Of a DNA stretch of 64,000 nt, positions 1-8,337 are shown piece after piece. Within the stretch, counting starts at the first letter, position 1, and every line of letters starts with the position of its first letter. Source of the DNA: Corynebacterium riegelii. GTDB taxonomy: Bacteria > Actinomycetota > Actinomycetes > Mycobacteriales > Mycobacteriaceae. The position numbers and the translations under genes are program-made. The notes beneath the pieces are model-generated. The model saw only the letters and a program-made list of their open reading frames with translations, did no database searches and had not been told where the DNA came from. The stretch is taken from NCBI RefSeq assembly GCF_016728505.1, contig NZ_CP068159.1, forward strand, positions 620,001 through 684,000, in the 5' to 3' direction.

Positions 1-1008
1 GCGGTTGATGTTCTCCTCCGCGTTACCCGTGTCCTGCACGGTCTCGGCGAACTTGGCCAGCTTCTTGTGGTTCTCCCACGCCTGGCGGTCCGTGCCCACC
101 TCCAGCTGCATCGCGTCATGCATGCCCAGGAAGCGGTCGCGCACCTCCTCCCACTGCTTGCGCAGCTCCGCGTTAGCAAACGCGCTAGACACGGAATTGG
201 CGCGAATGTCCAACTCATCAATGCGCTGGCTCAGACCCGTGAACTCGCGGCCAATGATCGCATGGTTCTCGCGGGCCTGAGCAATCGCTTTCCTGCGTTT
301 GCTGCGCTGGCTCGCCGCAATCGCGCCACCCGCCAGCGTCACGCCGCCAACACCAGCGCCAAGGCCGATGCCAGCGGCTGCCTTGTTGCCGGCGGCGCTG
401 TCAACCGGGTAGTTCTGCGCGGCATCAATGTCCATGGCAAGGTCCGCGCCGGCGAAGTAGCCGGCCGGGATATTGTCGTCCCGCAGCCCAGGCTTCATCG
501 CCTCAAGGGCGTCCTCCAGGCGCTCGCCGGAGCGCAAGTAGAGCTGGTTGGCAACGTCCTCACCGGCGAAGATGAAGTTGTTGCGGCCTTTGACGTCGGT
601 GCCAACGATCAACATGCCATCCGCAAACTTCTTGTCCAGGATTTGGTCCGGGAAGTTATCACGCAGGAAGTTCTCTACCGCGTCGTTGACGTTCTCGCGG
701 CCCTCGTCCAGCGTGATGAAGTGGAGCTTCTTCACCGTGTCCGGGTGCTGGAGACGCTCCACGTCACGAAGCAGGCGCGCCTCATCATCCGCCAGCATCA
801 CATCCGAGGGGTCCGAGATCTCCACCGCGGGTGCCTCGGCCTGGGTGGCAATCACCACAGGCTCGGGCGTATCCGGCAGGGCGTAGCCCACCGTGCCGCC
901 AATGCCGCCCAGCAAGGCAGTCAGGCCCAAGACGGCAGCCCAGTCCTTGCCCTTCGTGCTTCGAGATCCGCGGTATCCCTTATTGTTATCCGGATTCATG
1001 GCGGCCAT
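1..1008 (-). CDS. DUF5129/TPM-like membrane protein, 3' part outside window
   Basis: Read on the minus strand, an open frame runs from an ATG at 1008 (second in-frame ATG at 999) to the left edge, 336 residues without a stop. It begins MAAMNPDNNKGYRG, has one hydrophobic segment (around WAAVLGLTALLGGIGG), then an extracytoplasmic domain resembling the TPM/DUF5129 type (phrases FITLDEG, DGMLIVGTD, FAGEDVANQLY), a second glycine-rich hydrophobic segment (GNKAAAGIGLGAGVGGVTLAGG), and a charged, probably coiled C-terminal part. Function is unknown; TPM-type domains occur in membrane-anchored proteins of protein quality control. The plus-strand frame covering the same DNA is compositionally a shadow. 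The family name is from memory of similar corynebacterial proteins, so the assignment is tentative; the coding call is firm. Confidence 0.75.
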   Translation of the reverse strand, partial: MAAMNPDNNKGYRGSRSTKGKDWAAVLGLTALLGGIGGTVGYALPDTPEPVVIATQAEAPAVEISDPSDVMLADDEARLLRDVERLQHPDTVKKLHFITLDEGRENVNDAVENFLRDNFPDQILDKKFADGMLIVGTDVKGRNNFIFAGEDVANQLYLRSGERLEDALEAMKPGLRDDNIPAGYFAGADLAMDIDAAQNYPVDSAAGNKAAAGIGLGAGVGGVTLAGGAIAASQRSKRRKAIAQARENHAIIGREFTGLSQRIDELDIRANSVSSAFANAELRKQWEEVRDRFLGMHDAMQLEVGTDRQAWENHKKLAKFAETVQDTGNAEENINR

Positions 1009-1053
1009 GGTACGCGCGGATATTCGGCTGGGCAGGGTGAGAGGGCAGCGTTA

Positions 1054-1076
1054 GGCGTCGACAAGCAAAAAGCCCC
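1054..1076 (+). repeat. Dispersed GGCGTCGAYAAGC word, intergenic copy
   Basis: Near-consensus copy with GTCGACAAGC followed by AAAAAGCCCC. It lies between the divergent DUF5129-like and ABC ATPase genes, so it is free of coding constraint here. Confidence 0.7.
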
Positions 1077-1152
1077 TGCGCACGTGTAACGTTTGAGCTG
1101 TACACCCCACAACGGATCGTTCGGCACGTACCTGCCGATGGAGGAGAACACT

Positions 1153-2289
1153 ATGGCAACCGTGACCTATGACCAGGCCACCCGTATTTACCCCGGCGCG
1201 GACAAGCCCAGCGTTGACCGCCTGAACCTGGAAATCGCAGACGGCGAATTCCTCGTGCTCGTCGGCCCGTCCGGCTCCGGCAAGTCCACCGCACTGCGCA
1301 TGCTCGCAGGCCTGGAAGACACCAATGAGGGCCGCATTCTCATCGGGGACAAGGACGTGACCAACGCCAGCCCCAAAGAGCGCGACATTGCCATGGTGTT
1401 CCAGAACTACGCCCTGTACCCGCACATGACCGTGCGCGAGAACATCGGTTTTGCGCTGAAGATTGCGGGTATGGACAAGGGCGAGATCAACCGTCGTGTG
1501 GAAGAGGCAGCGGCAACGCTGGACCTGACGCAGTACCTGGACCGCAAGCCGAAGGCCCTGTCCGGTGGTCAGCGCCAGCGCGTGGCCATGGGTCGTGCGA
1601 TTGTGCGTGAGCCGCAGGTGTTCCTTATGGACGAGCCGCTGTCCAACCTGGACGCCAAACTCCGCGTGCAAACCCGTACCCAGATTGCTAACCTGCAGCG
1701 TCGCATGGGCGTGACCACCCTGTACGTCACGCACGACCAGACCGAGGCGCTGACCATGGGCGACCGCATCGCCGTGCTGAACTTCGGCGTCTTGCAGCAG
1801 GTAGGCACCCCGCGTGAGCTTTATGATCACCCGGATAACGTCTTCGTTGCTGGTTTCATCGGCTCGCCCGCCATGAACCTGTCCACCTTTGATGTGGATC
1901 CGCAGACCCGCACCGCGCGCATCGGTCAGGCGAGCATCCCGCTGGACGACGCTACGCTCAACGCCCTATCCGTGGAAGACAACGGCCAGGTGATCCTTGG
2001 CTTCCGTCCGGAGTCGCTGGAACTTGTCGGCGCTGATGAGCCGCACACGATCCCGGTTGAGGTGGATTTTGTGGAGGAGCTGGGCTCTGACTCCTACGTC
2101 TACGGCCACCTGGCTGGCGGCGGCTGGCGCGAAGCCGGCTTGGAGGAAGGCCGCGAGGGTGCTGCGAGCGACCAGATTGTGGTGCGCACCCCGCCGCTGT
2201 CCGGCGCGAAGAAGGGCGACGTGATCCACGCTCGCATCAAGGAGGGCGGCCTGCACGTCTTTTCCAAGGCGACGGGTCAGCGCATCTAG
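1153..2289 (+). CDS. Carbohydrate ABC transporter ATP-binding protein (MalK/UgpC type)
   Basis: 378-residue ATPase that powers sugar import from the cytoplasmic face. Walker A GPSGSGKST lies near residue 38, the Q-loop in MVFQNYALYPHM, the signature LSGGQRQRVAMGRA near 136, Walker B VFLMDEP near 157 and the switch His in LYVTHDQTEA. The ~130-residue C-terminal OB-type regulatory domain is typical of the MalK/UgpC/MsiK group, which may serve several sugar importers. ATG 1153 is preferred over the upstream frame opening at 1093 because GGAGGA sits just before it. The binding protein and permeases follow after one intervening gene. The substrate cannot be read from this sequence. Confidence 0.93.
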   Translation: MATVTYDQATRIYPGADKPSVDRLNLEIADGEFLVLVGPSGSGKSTALRMLAGLEDTNEGRILIGDKDVTNASPKERDIAMVFQNYALYPHMTVRENIGFALKIAGMDKGEINRRVEEAAATLDLTQYLDRKPKALSGGQRQRVAMGRAIVREPQVFLMDEPLSNLDAKLRVQTRTQIANLQRRMGVTTLYVTHDQTEALTMGDRIAVLNFGVLQQVGTPRELYDHPDNVFVAGFIGSPAMNLSTFDVDPQTRTARIGQASIPLDDATLNALSVEDNGQVILGFRPESLELVGADEPHTIPVEVDFVEELGSDSYVYGHLAGGGWREAGLEEGREGAASDQIVVRTPPLSGAKKGDVIHARIKEGGLHVFSKATGQRI

Positions 2290-2316
2290 CTTCTTGCTGG
2301 TTTAGCTGGTTTAGCT

Positions 2317-3585
2317 GTGTCTCTGGAGAAGCTGAACGTAGTTTCTCCAGCGTATGCGCCGACGCTGCTCACCATGCCGTGGTCGGTGCCGCTGGAGGAA
2401 TGGGACTCAGATCTGCTTGCAGCGCTGCCGCGCGGTATTTCCCGCCACACGGTCCGCCTGATCGCCGCCGATGAGTTGGTGTTTGCGGTCAAGGAGATCG
2501 GTGAGTCTGTGGCGTACCACGAGTACCGCATGCTGCGCCGCCTGCAGGAATTAGGTGTGCCGTGCGTGGTGCCGGTGGCGGTGATCACCCACCGCGTGGA
2601 TGCGGATGGTGAGCCGCTGACCGCCTGCCTGGTCACCGAGCACCTGCGGTTTTCTTTGCCGTACCGCGATCTGTTCTCCCGCGAGCTCGCCCCGTACACC
2701 GTAAGCAAGCTGATCAGGGCGCTTGCCGTGCTCTTGGTGCGCCTGCACCTGGTCAACTTTTACTGGGGGGATGTGTCGCTGTCGAACACGCTGTTCCGCC
2801 GTGACGCAGACGAGTTCCTCGCCTACCTGGTGGACGCGGAGACCGGCGAGTTCCACGAACCGCTGTCCAAGGGCCGCAGGCTTTACGACGTGGACGTGGC
2901 CCGCGTCAACATCATCGGCGAGTTAATGGACCTCCAAGCCGGCGGCATGATCGACGAAACCATGGACGTCATCGCCGTGGGCAACGAGATCGAGCGCAAT
3001 TACCTGGAGCTGTGGGACCTGATGACGGGTGACCTCTACGTCCAGGGCAACCAGGCGTTTGACGCGATCAGTGAGCGCGTGGCCAAGATCAACGCGCTTG
3101 GTTTTGACGTGGGCGAAATGGAGATCTCCAACGAGGGCGACATGCGCCGCGTCCATGTCCAGCCGGCGGTGTTCTCCACGGGCTTTAACCGTAGAAAATT
3201 GCAAGCCCTGACCGGCCTGGACGTCCAGGACCGCCAGGCGCAGCGGCTGTTGGGTGAGATGGAGGTCTACCGCGCCGTGCGCTACGGCGGCAAACTCCCG
3301 CTTGAGGCGGTGGCGCATCGCTGGATGGTCAAGGAATACGAGCCGGTGGTGAGCCTGATCCCGCCCAAACTGCGCGAGAAACTCGAACCCGCCCAGATCT
3401 TCCACGAGATCCTGGACCACCGCTGGTTCATGAGCCAAAACGACAAGCGTTTCGTCCCGCTTGCAGAGGCAGCCGAGTCTTACTTCGACCACGTCCTGCC
3501 CACCCACCGTGATGAAGCGATGGTCTACCGCGGGGAGTCTGCACCGGATCGTGACGCATCACACAACTGTTTTGATGGGTATTGA
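2317..3585 (+). CDS. DUF4032-family kinase-like protein
   Basis: 422-residue protein starting at GTG 2317, 27 bases after the ABC ATPase stop. The spacer carries a tandem GCTGGTTTA duplication and no clear ribosome site. The N-terminal half resembles a lipopolysaccharide-kinase/ABC1-like fold: LVFAVKEIG supplies a Lys, NFYWGDVSLSNTLF resembles a catalytic loop (Asp and Asn present), and AYLVDAETGE resembles the metal-binding DFG position. The C-terminal half matches the actinobacterial DUF4032 architecture. Its place inside a sugar importer locus suggests a role with the transported substrate or in regulation, but no reaction is established. Not a transporter component by sequence. Confidence 0.7.
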   Translation: MSLEKLNVVSPAYAPTLLTMPWSVPLEEWDSDLLAALPRGISRHTVRLIAADELVFAVKEIGESVAYHEYRMLRRLQELGVPCVVPVAVITHRVDADGEPLTACLVTEHLRFSLPYRDLFSRELAPYTVSKLIRALAVLLVRLHLVNFYWGDVSLSNTLFRRDADEFLAYLVDAETGEFHEPLSKGRRLYDVDVARVNIIGELMDLQAGGMIDETMDVIAVGNEIERNYLELWDLMTGDLYVQGNQAFDAISERVAKINALGFDVGEMEISNEGDMRRVHVQPAVFSTGFNRRKLQALTGLDVQDRQAQRLLGEMEVYRAVRYGGKLPLEAVAHRWMVKEYEPVVSLIPPKLREKLEPAQIFHEILDHRWFMSQNDKRFVPLAEAAESYFDHVLPTHRDEAMVYRGESAPDRDASHNCFDGY

Positions 3586-3617
3586 CATGTCACTACACTG
3601 GTAAACGTACGACGTTT
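3572..3617 (+). promoter_or_regulatory. Promoter and inverted-repeat operator of the binding-protein gene
   Basis: TTGATG (3572-3577), 16 bases, then TACACT (3594-3599) looks like a housekeeping promoter. A perfect inverted repeat AAACGT-ACG-ACGTTT (3603-3617) sits where transcription should start, as expected for a repressor of sugar uptake (LacI- or GntR-like, inferred). This gives the binding protein its own promoter at the end of the preceding gene. Confidence 0.55.
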
Positions 3618-3638
3618 CCCTTAGTAGAAGGACGACTC

Positions 3639-4967
3639 ATGAATAAGATCAGTCGCGTACTTGCCACCACGGCAGCTGCAGCACTGACCGCTACCAGCCT
3701 CGTTGCCTGCGGTGGCAGCGGCGGCGAAGCCGGCCCAAGCGTGTACTTCCTCAACTTCAAGCCGGAGCAGGATGCGGCTTACCAGCAGATTGCAAAGGAA
3801 TACACCGAAGAGACCGGCGTTCCGGTGAAGGTGGTTACCGCCGCCTCCGGTAAGTACGAGCAGACCCTGCGCACCGAGGTGTCCAAGTCTGACGCCCCGA
3901 CCCTGTTCCAGATGAACGGCCCGACCGGCTTTGAAACCTGGAAGGACTACACCGCTGACCTCGGCGACACCCAGGTTGCACAGCAGCTGAACGAGGACGT
4001 GACCCCGCTTGAGGGCGAGGACGGCACCGTTCGCGGCGTCCCGTTCGCTGTGGAGGGCTTCGGCATCCTCTACAACGAGGAGATCCTGGACCAGTACTTC
4101 GCACTCCCGGGTGCGGCAGTCACGTCCGTGGATGAGGTCACCAACTTCGAGTCCCTGAAGGCTCTGGCTGAGGACATGCAGGCCAAGAAGGACGAGCTGG
4201 GTATTGACGGCGCGTTTGCCTCCACCTCCCTTGCCTCTGGTGAGGACTGGCGCTGGCAGACCCACCTGGCCAACGGCCCGATGCACTACGAGTTTGAGAA
4301 TGTTGGCGACCAGAACACCGCCGACGTGACCTTTGAGTACAACGAGGAGTTCAAGAACCTCTTCGACCTGTACCTGCAGAACTCCACCGTCCAGCCGTCC
4401 CTGGCACCGTCCAAGGCAGTGAGCGACTCCATGGCTGAGTTCGCACAGGGCAAGGCCGCCATGGTGCAGAACGGCAACTGGGCATGGAGCCAGATCGCTG
4501 AGGTCAACGGCAACGTGGTCAAGGAAGACAAGATCAAGTTCATGCCGATGTACATGGGTCTGCCGAATGAGGAGACCACCGGCATCAACGTTGGTACTGA
4601 GAACTACTTTGCTGTGAACTCCCAGGCATCTGAAGAGGACCAGCAGGCGTCCAAGGACTTCCTGGACTGGCTGTTCACCTCTGATGCGGGCAAGGAGCAC
4701 GTGATCAATGATCTCGGCTTCATCGCTCCGTTTAAGAACTACGGCCCGGAGGACACCCCGGCTGACCCGCTGGCAAAGCAGGTTCAGGCTGCGATTGCTA
4801 ACACTGAGGTTTCCACCATCCCGTGGGACTTCCAGTACTTCCCGTCGCAGCAGTTCAAGGATCTCTTCGGTGGCAACCTGGCACAGTACGCGTCCGGCAA
4901 CATGGAGTGGTCTGACGTTGTGGCCAAGTTCGTCGAGGACTGGAAGGCCGAGAAGCGCACCAGCTAA
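3639..4967 (+). CDS. Sugar ABC transporter substrate-binding lipoprotein
   Basis: 442 residues from ATG 3639, preceded by AGAAGGA. A lipoprotein signal peptide ends in the lipobox LVAC (Cys24), followed by a flexible SGGEAG stretch, so the mature protein is anchored outside the membrane. The fold is the cluster-1 carbohydrate-binding type (MalE/MsmE-like): early YFLNFKPEQ, GVPFAVEGFGILYNEEIL, and AMVQNGNWAWSQI in the middle. It should deliver a sugar to the two permeases downstream. It has its own promoter, and a strong stem-loop follows the gene, which fits higher expression than the membrane components. The sugar is unknown; maltodextrin-like, trehalose-like or other glycosides are all possible. 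Confidence 0.9.
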   Translation: MNKISRVLATTAAAALTATSLVACGGSGGEAGPSVYFLNFKPEQDAAYQQIAKEYTEETGVPVKVVTAASGKYEQTLRTEVSKSDAPTLFQMNGPTGFETWKDYTADLGDTQVAQQLNEDVTPLEGEDGTVRGVPFAVEGFGILYNEEILDQYFALPGAAVTSVDEVTNFESLKALAEDMQAKKDELGIDGAFASTSLASGEDWRWQTHLANGPMHYEFENVGDQNTADVTFEYNEEFKNLFDLYLQNSTVQPSLAPSKAVSDSMAEFAQGKAAMVQNGNWAWSQIAEVNGNVVKEDKIKFMPMYMGLPNEETTGINVGTENYFAVNSQASEEDQQASKDFLDWLFTSDAGKEHVINDLGFIAPFKNYGPEDTPADPLAKQVQAAIANTEVSTIPWDFQYFPSQQFKDLFGGNLAQYASGNMEWSDVVAKFVEDWKAEKRTS

Positions 4968-5001
4968 AAGCTGGGTAGCGTAAAAGCGGATCACACGTTG
5001 T

Positions 5002-5012
5002 CGTCGATAAGC
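5002..5012 (+). repeat. Dispersed word, core CGTCGATAAGC
   Basis: Core-only copy in the gap between the binding protein and first permease genes, just before the stem-loop at 5021. The A-rich and GCCCC extension is absent. Confidence 0.4.
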
Positions 5013-5020
5013 GACAGCCC

Positions 5021-5046
5021 GTGGTGAGGGGATACCCCCTCACCAC
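5021..5046 (+). other. Intercistronic stem-loop
   Basis: GTGGTGAGGGG (5021-5031) pairs perfectly with CCCCTCACCAC (5036-5046) around a 4-base loop; there is no T-run. Such hairpins after a binding-protein gene commonly stabilise its mRNA and lower permease expression, which is the likely role here. Confidence 0.65.
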
Positions 5047-5072
5047 AACCCTCCCGAAAGAGGCACCTACGC

Positions 5073-5918
5073 ATGCAACAGTCTTTGAAAAAGTATTTCC
5101 CAATTTTCGTTTTGCCAACGTTGCTGGCATTCCTCATCGCATTCCTGGTTCCGTTTGTGATGGGTTTCCTGCTCTCGTTCACCAACTTCACAACCATCAC
5201 CAACGCAACGTGGGTGGGGTTGGACAACTACGTACAGGCGTTCAACGCCCGAGAAGGGTTCGTGCGATCCTTCGGGTTCACGGCGCTGGTATCCATCGTG
5301 TCCATCATCACGGTGAACGTGTTCGCATTTGCCATCGCGTGGGTGCTCACCCGCAAACTTAAAGGAACTAACTTCTTCCGCACGATCTTCTTCATGCCCA
5401 ACCTGATCGGCGGCATCGTGCTGGGCTACACCTGGCAGTCCATGATCAACGCGGTGCTGGCCAAGTACGGCACCACGATCGTGTCTGACTGGAAGTTCGG
5501 CTTCGCCGGCCTGGTCATCCTGCTGAACTGGCAGCTGGTGGGCTACATGATGATCATCTACATCGCCGGTCTGCAGAACGTGCCGCCGGAGCTGATCGAG
5601 GCCGCCGAGCTGGATGGCGTAAGCAAGTGGGAGATGCTGCGGCACGTGACCATCCCAATGATCATGCCGTCCATCACCATCTGCCTGTTCCTGACGCTGT
5701 CCAACACGTTCAAGCTGTTCGACCAGAACCTGGCGCTGACCAACGGTGCGCCTGGCGGCCAGACCGAGATGGTGGCGCTGAACATTGTGAACACCATGTT
5801 CAACCGCGTCGGTGTTGAGGGCGTTGGCCAGGCAAAGGCAGTGATCTTTGTGGTTGTTGTCGTTGTCATTGCAATGTTCCAGCTCAGCACCACCCGTCGC
5901 AGGGAAGTGGAGGCATAA
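5073..5918 (+). CDS. Sugar ABC transporter permease (MalF/UgpA type)
   Basis: 281-residue integral membrane protein with about six hydrophobic helices, starting MQQSLKKYFPIFVLPTLLAF. The EAA loop that contacts the ATPase is visible as EAAELDGVSKWEMLRHVTIPM. ATG 5073 is preceded by AAAGAGG. It pairs with the permease that begins three bases after its stop, and together they form the membrane channel for the upstream lipoprotein. The MalF-type periplasmic loop seen in enterobacteria is absent, as usual for the shorter Gram-positive permeases. Confidence 0.92.
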   Translation: MQQSLKKYFPIFVLPTLLAFLIAFLVPFVMGFLLSFTNFTTITNATWVGLDNYVQAFNAREGFVRSFGFTALVSIVSIITVNVFAFAIAWVLTRKLKGTNFFRTIFFMPNLIGGIVLGYTWQSMINAVLAKYGTTIVSDWKFGFAGLVILLNWQLVGYMMIIYIAGLQNVPPELIEAAELDGVSKWEMLRHVTIPMIMPSITICLFLTLSNTFKLFDQNLALTNGAPGGQTEMVALNIVNTMFNRVGVEGVGQAKAVIFVVVVVVIAMFQLSTTRRREVEA

Positions 5919-5921
5919 CCC

Positions 5922-6836
5922 ATGACTACCAGCATTCAAGCACCTGAAGCTTCGGCCAAGAAGGCAACGGATAAAGCTCCGGTGAAGGCCTCGGAGGCGC
6001 GCGTCTCCGGCCCGGCGAAGACCCTGATCTACGCCGTGCTGCTCTTCCTCACCGTGGTGTTTTTGGGCCCGATCTTCTTCATCCTGCTCAACAGTTTCAA
6101 GCAGAAGTTCTCCATCTCCAACAACCCGTTCGCGTTGCCGCTGGGGGACATGTGGGCTGGGTTTGAGAACTACATCACCGGCATCCAAGGCGAAGGCTTT
6201 GGCATGGCCATCGTGTGGTCGTTTGTGATCACGATTCTGTCCGTGGCCGCGATTGTGTTCTTCTCCGCCATGACCGCCTACTACATCACCCGTGTGAAGA
6301 CGTGGTGGACGTCCGCACTGTACTACATGTTCGTGTTCTCCATGGTCATCCCGTTCCAGATGGTGATGTTCCCAACCGTGGCCATCGCGGACCGCCTGGG
6401 CTTGGACAACCCGCTGGGCATGGTGGTGTTGTACATGGGCTTCGGCGCTGGCCTGTCCGTGTTCATGTTCGCGGGCTTTGTTAAGTCCATCCCGCTGGAG
6501 ATCGAAGAGGCCGCGGTTATCGACGGCTGCTCGCCCCTCACCACCTTCTTCCGCGTCGTACTTCCCATGCTGAAGCCAACCGCGATCACCGTGGCCATCC
6601 TGAACGCCATGTGGGTGTGGAACGACTACCTGCTGCCGTACCTGGTCATCGGCCTGTCCACCCCGTACCGCACGATCCCGGTTGTGATCCAGCAGTTCGT
6701 GGGCTCCCAGGGCAACCGCGACATGGGCGCAATGATGGCGATGCTGGTGCTGGCCATCATCCCGATCATCGTGTTCTACATGTCTGCACAGAAGCACATC
6801 GTTGAAGGTGTCGCTGCAGGTGCAGTGAAGGGCTAA
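5922..6836 (+). CDS. Sugar ABC transporter permease (MalG/UgpE type)
   Basis: 304 residues: a ~30-residue charged, Ala/Lys-rich N-terminal tail, then six predicted helices and the EAA motif EIEEAAVIDGCSPLTTFFRVVLPMLKP. It begins three bases after the first permease stop and is almost certainly translated with it. The C-terminal AQKHIVEGVAAGAVKG is the conserved family ending. It forms the heterodimeric membrane domain of the importer. Confidence 0.92.
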   Translation: MTTSIQAPEASAKKATDKAPVKASEARVSGPAKTLIYAVLLFLTVVFLGPIFFILLNSFKQKFSISNNPFALPLGDMWAGFENYITGIQGEGFGMAIVWSFVITILSVAAIVFFSAMTAYYITRVKTWWTSALYYMFVFSMVIPFQMVMFPTVAIADRLGLDNPLGMVVLYMGFGAGLSVFMFAGFVKSIPLEIEEAAVIDGCSPLTTFFRVVLPMLKPTAITVAILNAMWVWNDYLLPYLVIGLSTPYRTIPVVIQQFVGSQGNRDMGAMMAMLVLAIIPIIVFYMSAQKHIVEGVAAGAVKG

Positions 6837-6856
6837 GTCGGGCTAGCCTTAAAAGG

Positions 6857-7474
6857 GTGTTCCACCCAGAGTCCCGTTTCATGTCCGCCGTCACGCTGAT
6901 GGCGGACATTGTCATTCTCAACATGTTTTTGGTGGTCGCCTGCCTGCCAGTAGTCACGGTTGGCGCGGCGGTGCGCGCAGCCAATGTGGTGGTGCGCGAC
7001 ATGATCCAGGGCGTCGGCTCGCGCTACTGGCTCCGCTTTCTTCGTGAGCTCACCTCCCACTGGAAACCCGCCACCGCCTATTGGTTCCTCCTCGTTCTCT
7101 TGCTGGGTCTGCTTGCGTACCAGCAGTTCGTGGTGTTCCAGGCCGGCGTCTCCGGCTTCGCACTCACGCTCATCCAGGCCCTCGCTTTGTCCGGCCTATT
7201 CCTCATCGCGGGGGTGACGGTGTGGTTCTACGGCCTCGCGTCCTCCCGTCCGGCGCCTTTTGGGCCTTTGCTTATCGACGCCACGCTCACCACCCTCCGC
7301 CACCTCCCCCACACCCTCGGCGCGGTCATTGTCCTGGCGGCAGGGGTGTGGGGCGTGGTTGCGCTGCCGATCGGGTGGGCCGTGCCCTTGACGGTGTTCC
7401 TCCTGCCAGCGCTGACGATCTACGTCATCCGCCTGATCATTGCGGGGCCGCTCGGGGAGAAGCTGGACGCTTAG
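6857..7474 (+). CDS. YesL/DUF624-family membrane protein
   Basis: 205-residue, strongly hydrophobic protein with about five helices. The N-terminal pattern FHPESRFMSAVTLMADIVILNMFLVVACLPVVTVGAA matches the DUF624/YesL family, often encoded beside carbohydrate ABC importers in Gram-positive bacteria. GTG 6857 is chosen because it retains the family's N-terminus; an internal ATG at 6881 is possible, and neither has a strong ribosome site. It is the last gene of the importer operon, 20 bases after the second permease, and its 3' end overlaps the convergent gene by four bases. Function unknown. Confidence 0.8.
   Translation: MFHPESRFMSAVTLMADIVILNMFLVVACLPVVTVGAAVRAANVVVRDMIQGVGSRYWLRFLRELTSHWKPATAYWFLLVLLLGLLAYQQFVVFQAGVSGFALTLIQALALSGLFLIAGVTVWFYGLASSRPAPFGPLLIDATLTTLRHLPHTLGAVIVLAAGVWGVVALPIGWAVPLTVFLLPALTIYVIRLIIAGPLGEKLDA
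7267..7282 (-). repeat. Dispersed word inside the YesL-like gene
   Basis: TTTGCTTATCGACGCC on the plus strand, coding in frame for the residues around LLIDAT of the DUF624 protein. Confidence 0.65.
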
Positions 7475-8178
7475 AACGGCTCGGCGACGGTGCGGGCGAG
7501 GACGACGGCGCCTGCGTCGATACGCTCAGTGAGCGCGTTCTCAACCGCCTCGGGGGTGTCTCCGGTGAGGAACCAGCCGGTCCAGGTGGTTTTGCCGGGG
7601 GAGAAGAGGCCGTCGCCTTTGCCGATGATGTTGAGTGTGGCGTCGCGAAGCCAAAGGGGCCCCACGAGTTTGGTTTGCTCCGTGCTGTCACTTTCGGCGA
7701 GGTTGGGTTGGTACGCCACGGCGTGCACGTGGCCAATGAGCTCCTGGTACAGCGCCTCCGCTGTGGCCGCGTTGTGCTCCGCACCCAGGTAGATGACGGT
7801 GATCAGTGACATCGCGTCTGTCGGCGCGTCACGCACCCGGAAATCCGCAAGCCCGCCGAGGAACGCCGGGTACGCAGTCGGCTCGGTGGGGCCTTCGAAG
7901 AAGAAATCCTCCACCGCCTCATCACGATCCGTCGTGACAAAATCCACCAACGCATTGAGCTCATAGAGCTGCATGGTGTCCGGGGCGGGCAGGTTGTCGT
8001 AGGCGGCTTGGCAGCGCAGGTCCCACAGGAAGAACTCGCTGTCAATCGGGTGCGGGCTTGGAGAGATCGCAACAACCTCCGCGCGACTCATGGCCACGCG
8101 TGCGCGGTAGAGCTCATACGCGTCGGCGAGGTCGTGCTCGTGAGCGACGAAGTGAGTAGAGACGATCTCATATGCCAT
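7471..8178 (-). CDS. Conserved hypothetical protein
   Basis: 235 residues if started at ATG 8178 (MAYEIVSTHFVAHEHDL); the frame stays open to 8244, but that extension enters a dispersed repeat and is not convincing. Soluble, acidic, no signal peptide or membrane segment. Sequence phrases such as SEFFLWDLRCQAAYDNL, NALVDFVTTDRDEAVEDFFFEG and WTGWFLTGDTPEAVENALTERID do not identify a family I know. Codon use is normal for the window, supporting a real gene. It converges on the importer operon with a four-base overlap of stop regions. Confidence 0.65.
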   Translation of the reverse strand: MAYEIVSTHFVAHEHDLADAYELYRARVAMSRAEVVAISPSPHPIDSEFFLWDLRCQAAYDNLPAPDTMQLYELNALVDFVTTDRDEAVEDFFFEGPTEPTAYPAFLGGLADFRVRDAPTDAMSLITVIYLGAEHNAATAEALYQELIGHVHAVAYQPNLAESDSTEQTKLVGPLWLRDATLNIIGKGDGLFSPGKTTWTGWFLTGDTPEAVENALTERIDAGAVVLARTVAEPF

Positions 8179-8207
8179 GTGCGCCAGCGTAGCTGCGGTG
8201 TAGTGCT

Positions 8208-8259
8208 GGGGGAGCTTTTTTGAATTGCGGCAGCATTCTGCCAAACCGGGGATAGTTGC
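8208..8259 (+). repeat. Palindromic element IV, copy a
   Basis: 52-base unit: GGGGGAGC, six T, GAATTGCGGCAGCATTCTGCC, then AAACCGGGGATAGTTGC. GGCAG/CTGCC form an inverted repeat. It lies between the hypothetical gene and the XRE promoter. The other copies are at 10949, 11401 and 53984. Confidence 0.75.
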
Positions 8260-8276
8260 CGTTGTGTAAAGTTTGC

Positions 8277-8310
8277 TTGACAGTTGGTCGTTGCGGGTTT
8301 ACATTTTGTA
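8277..8310 (+). promoter_or_regulatory. Promoter and putative autoregulatory site of the XRE gene
   Basis: TTGACA (8277-8282), a 17-base spacer and TACATT (8300-8305) form a near-ideal housekeeping promoter. TACA-TTT-TGTA (8300-8310) overlaps the -10 box and could be the repressor's own operator; that role is inferred. Confidence 0.65.
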
Positions 8311-8337
8311 TATGGAAGGGAACGAAAGGAGAGCGGC

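Noticed and set aside
67..1089. 340-residue plus-strand frame at the left end
   Set aside because: Composition rich in Arg, His, Ala and Val without domains; the minus strand carries a coherent membrane protein over the same DNA.
3621..4994. 457-residue minus-strand frame opposite the sugar-binding protein
   Set aside because: Antisense shadow; the plus strand has a lipoprotein with signal, lipobox and ribosome site.
5067..6797. 576-residue minus-strand frame opposite the two permeases
   Set aside because: His/Asp/Gly/Gln-rich shadow produced by high GC; the plus strand encodes clear permeases with EAA loops.
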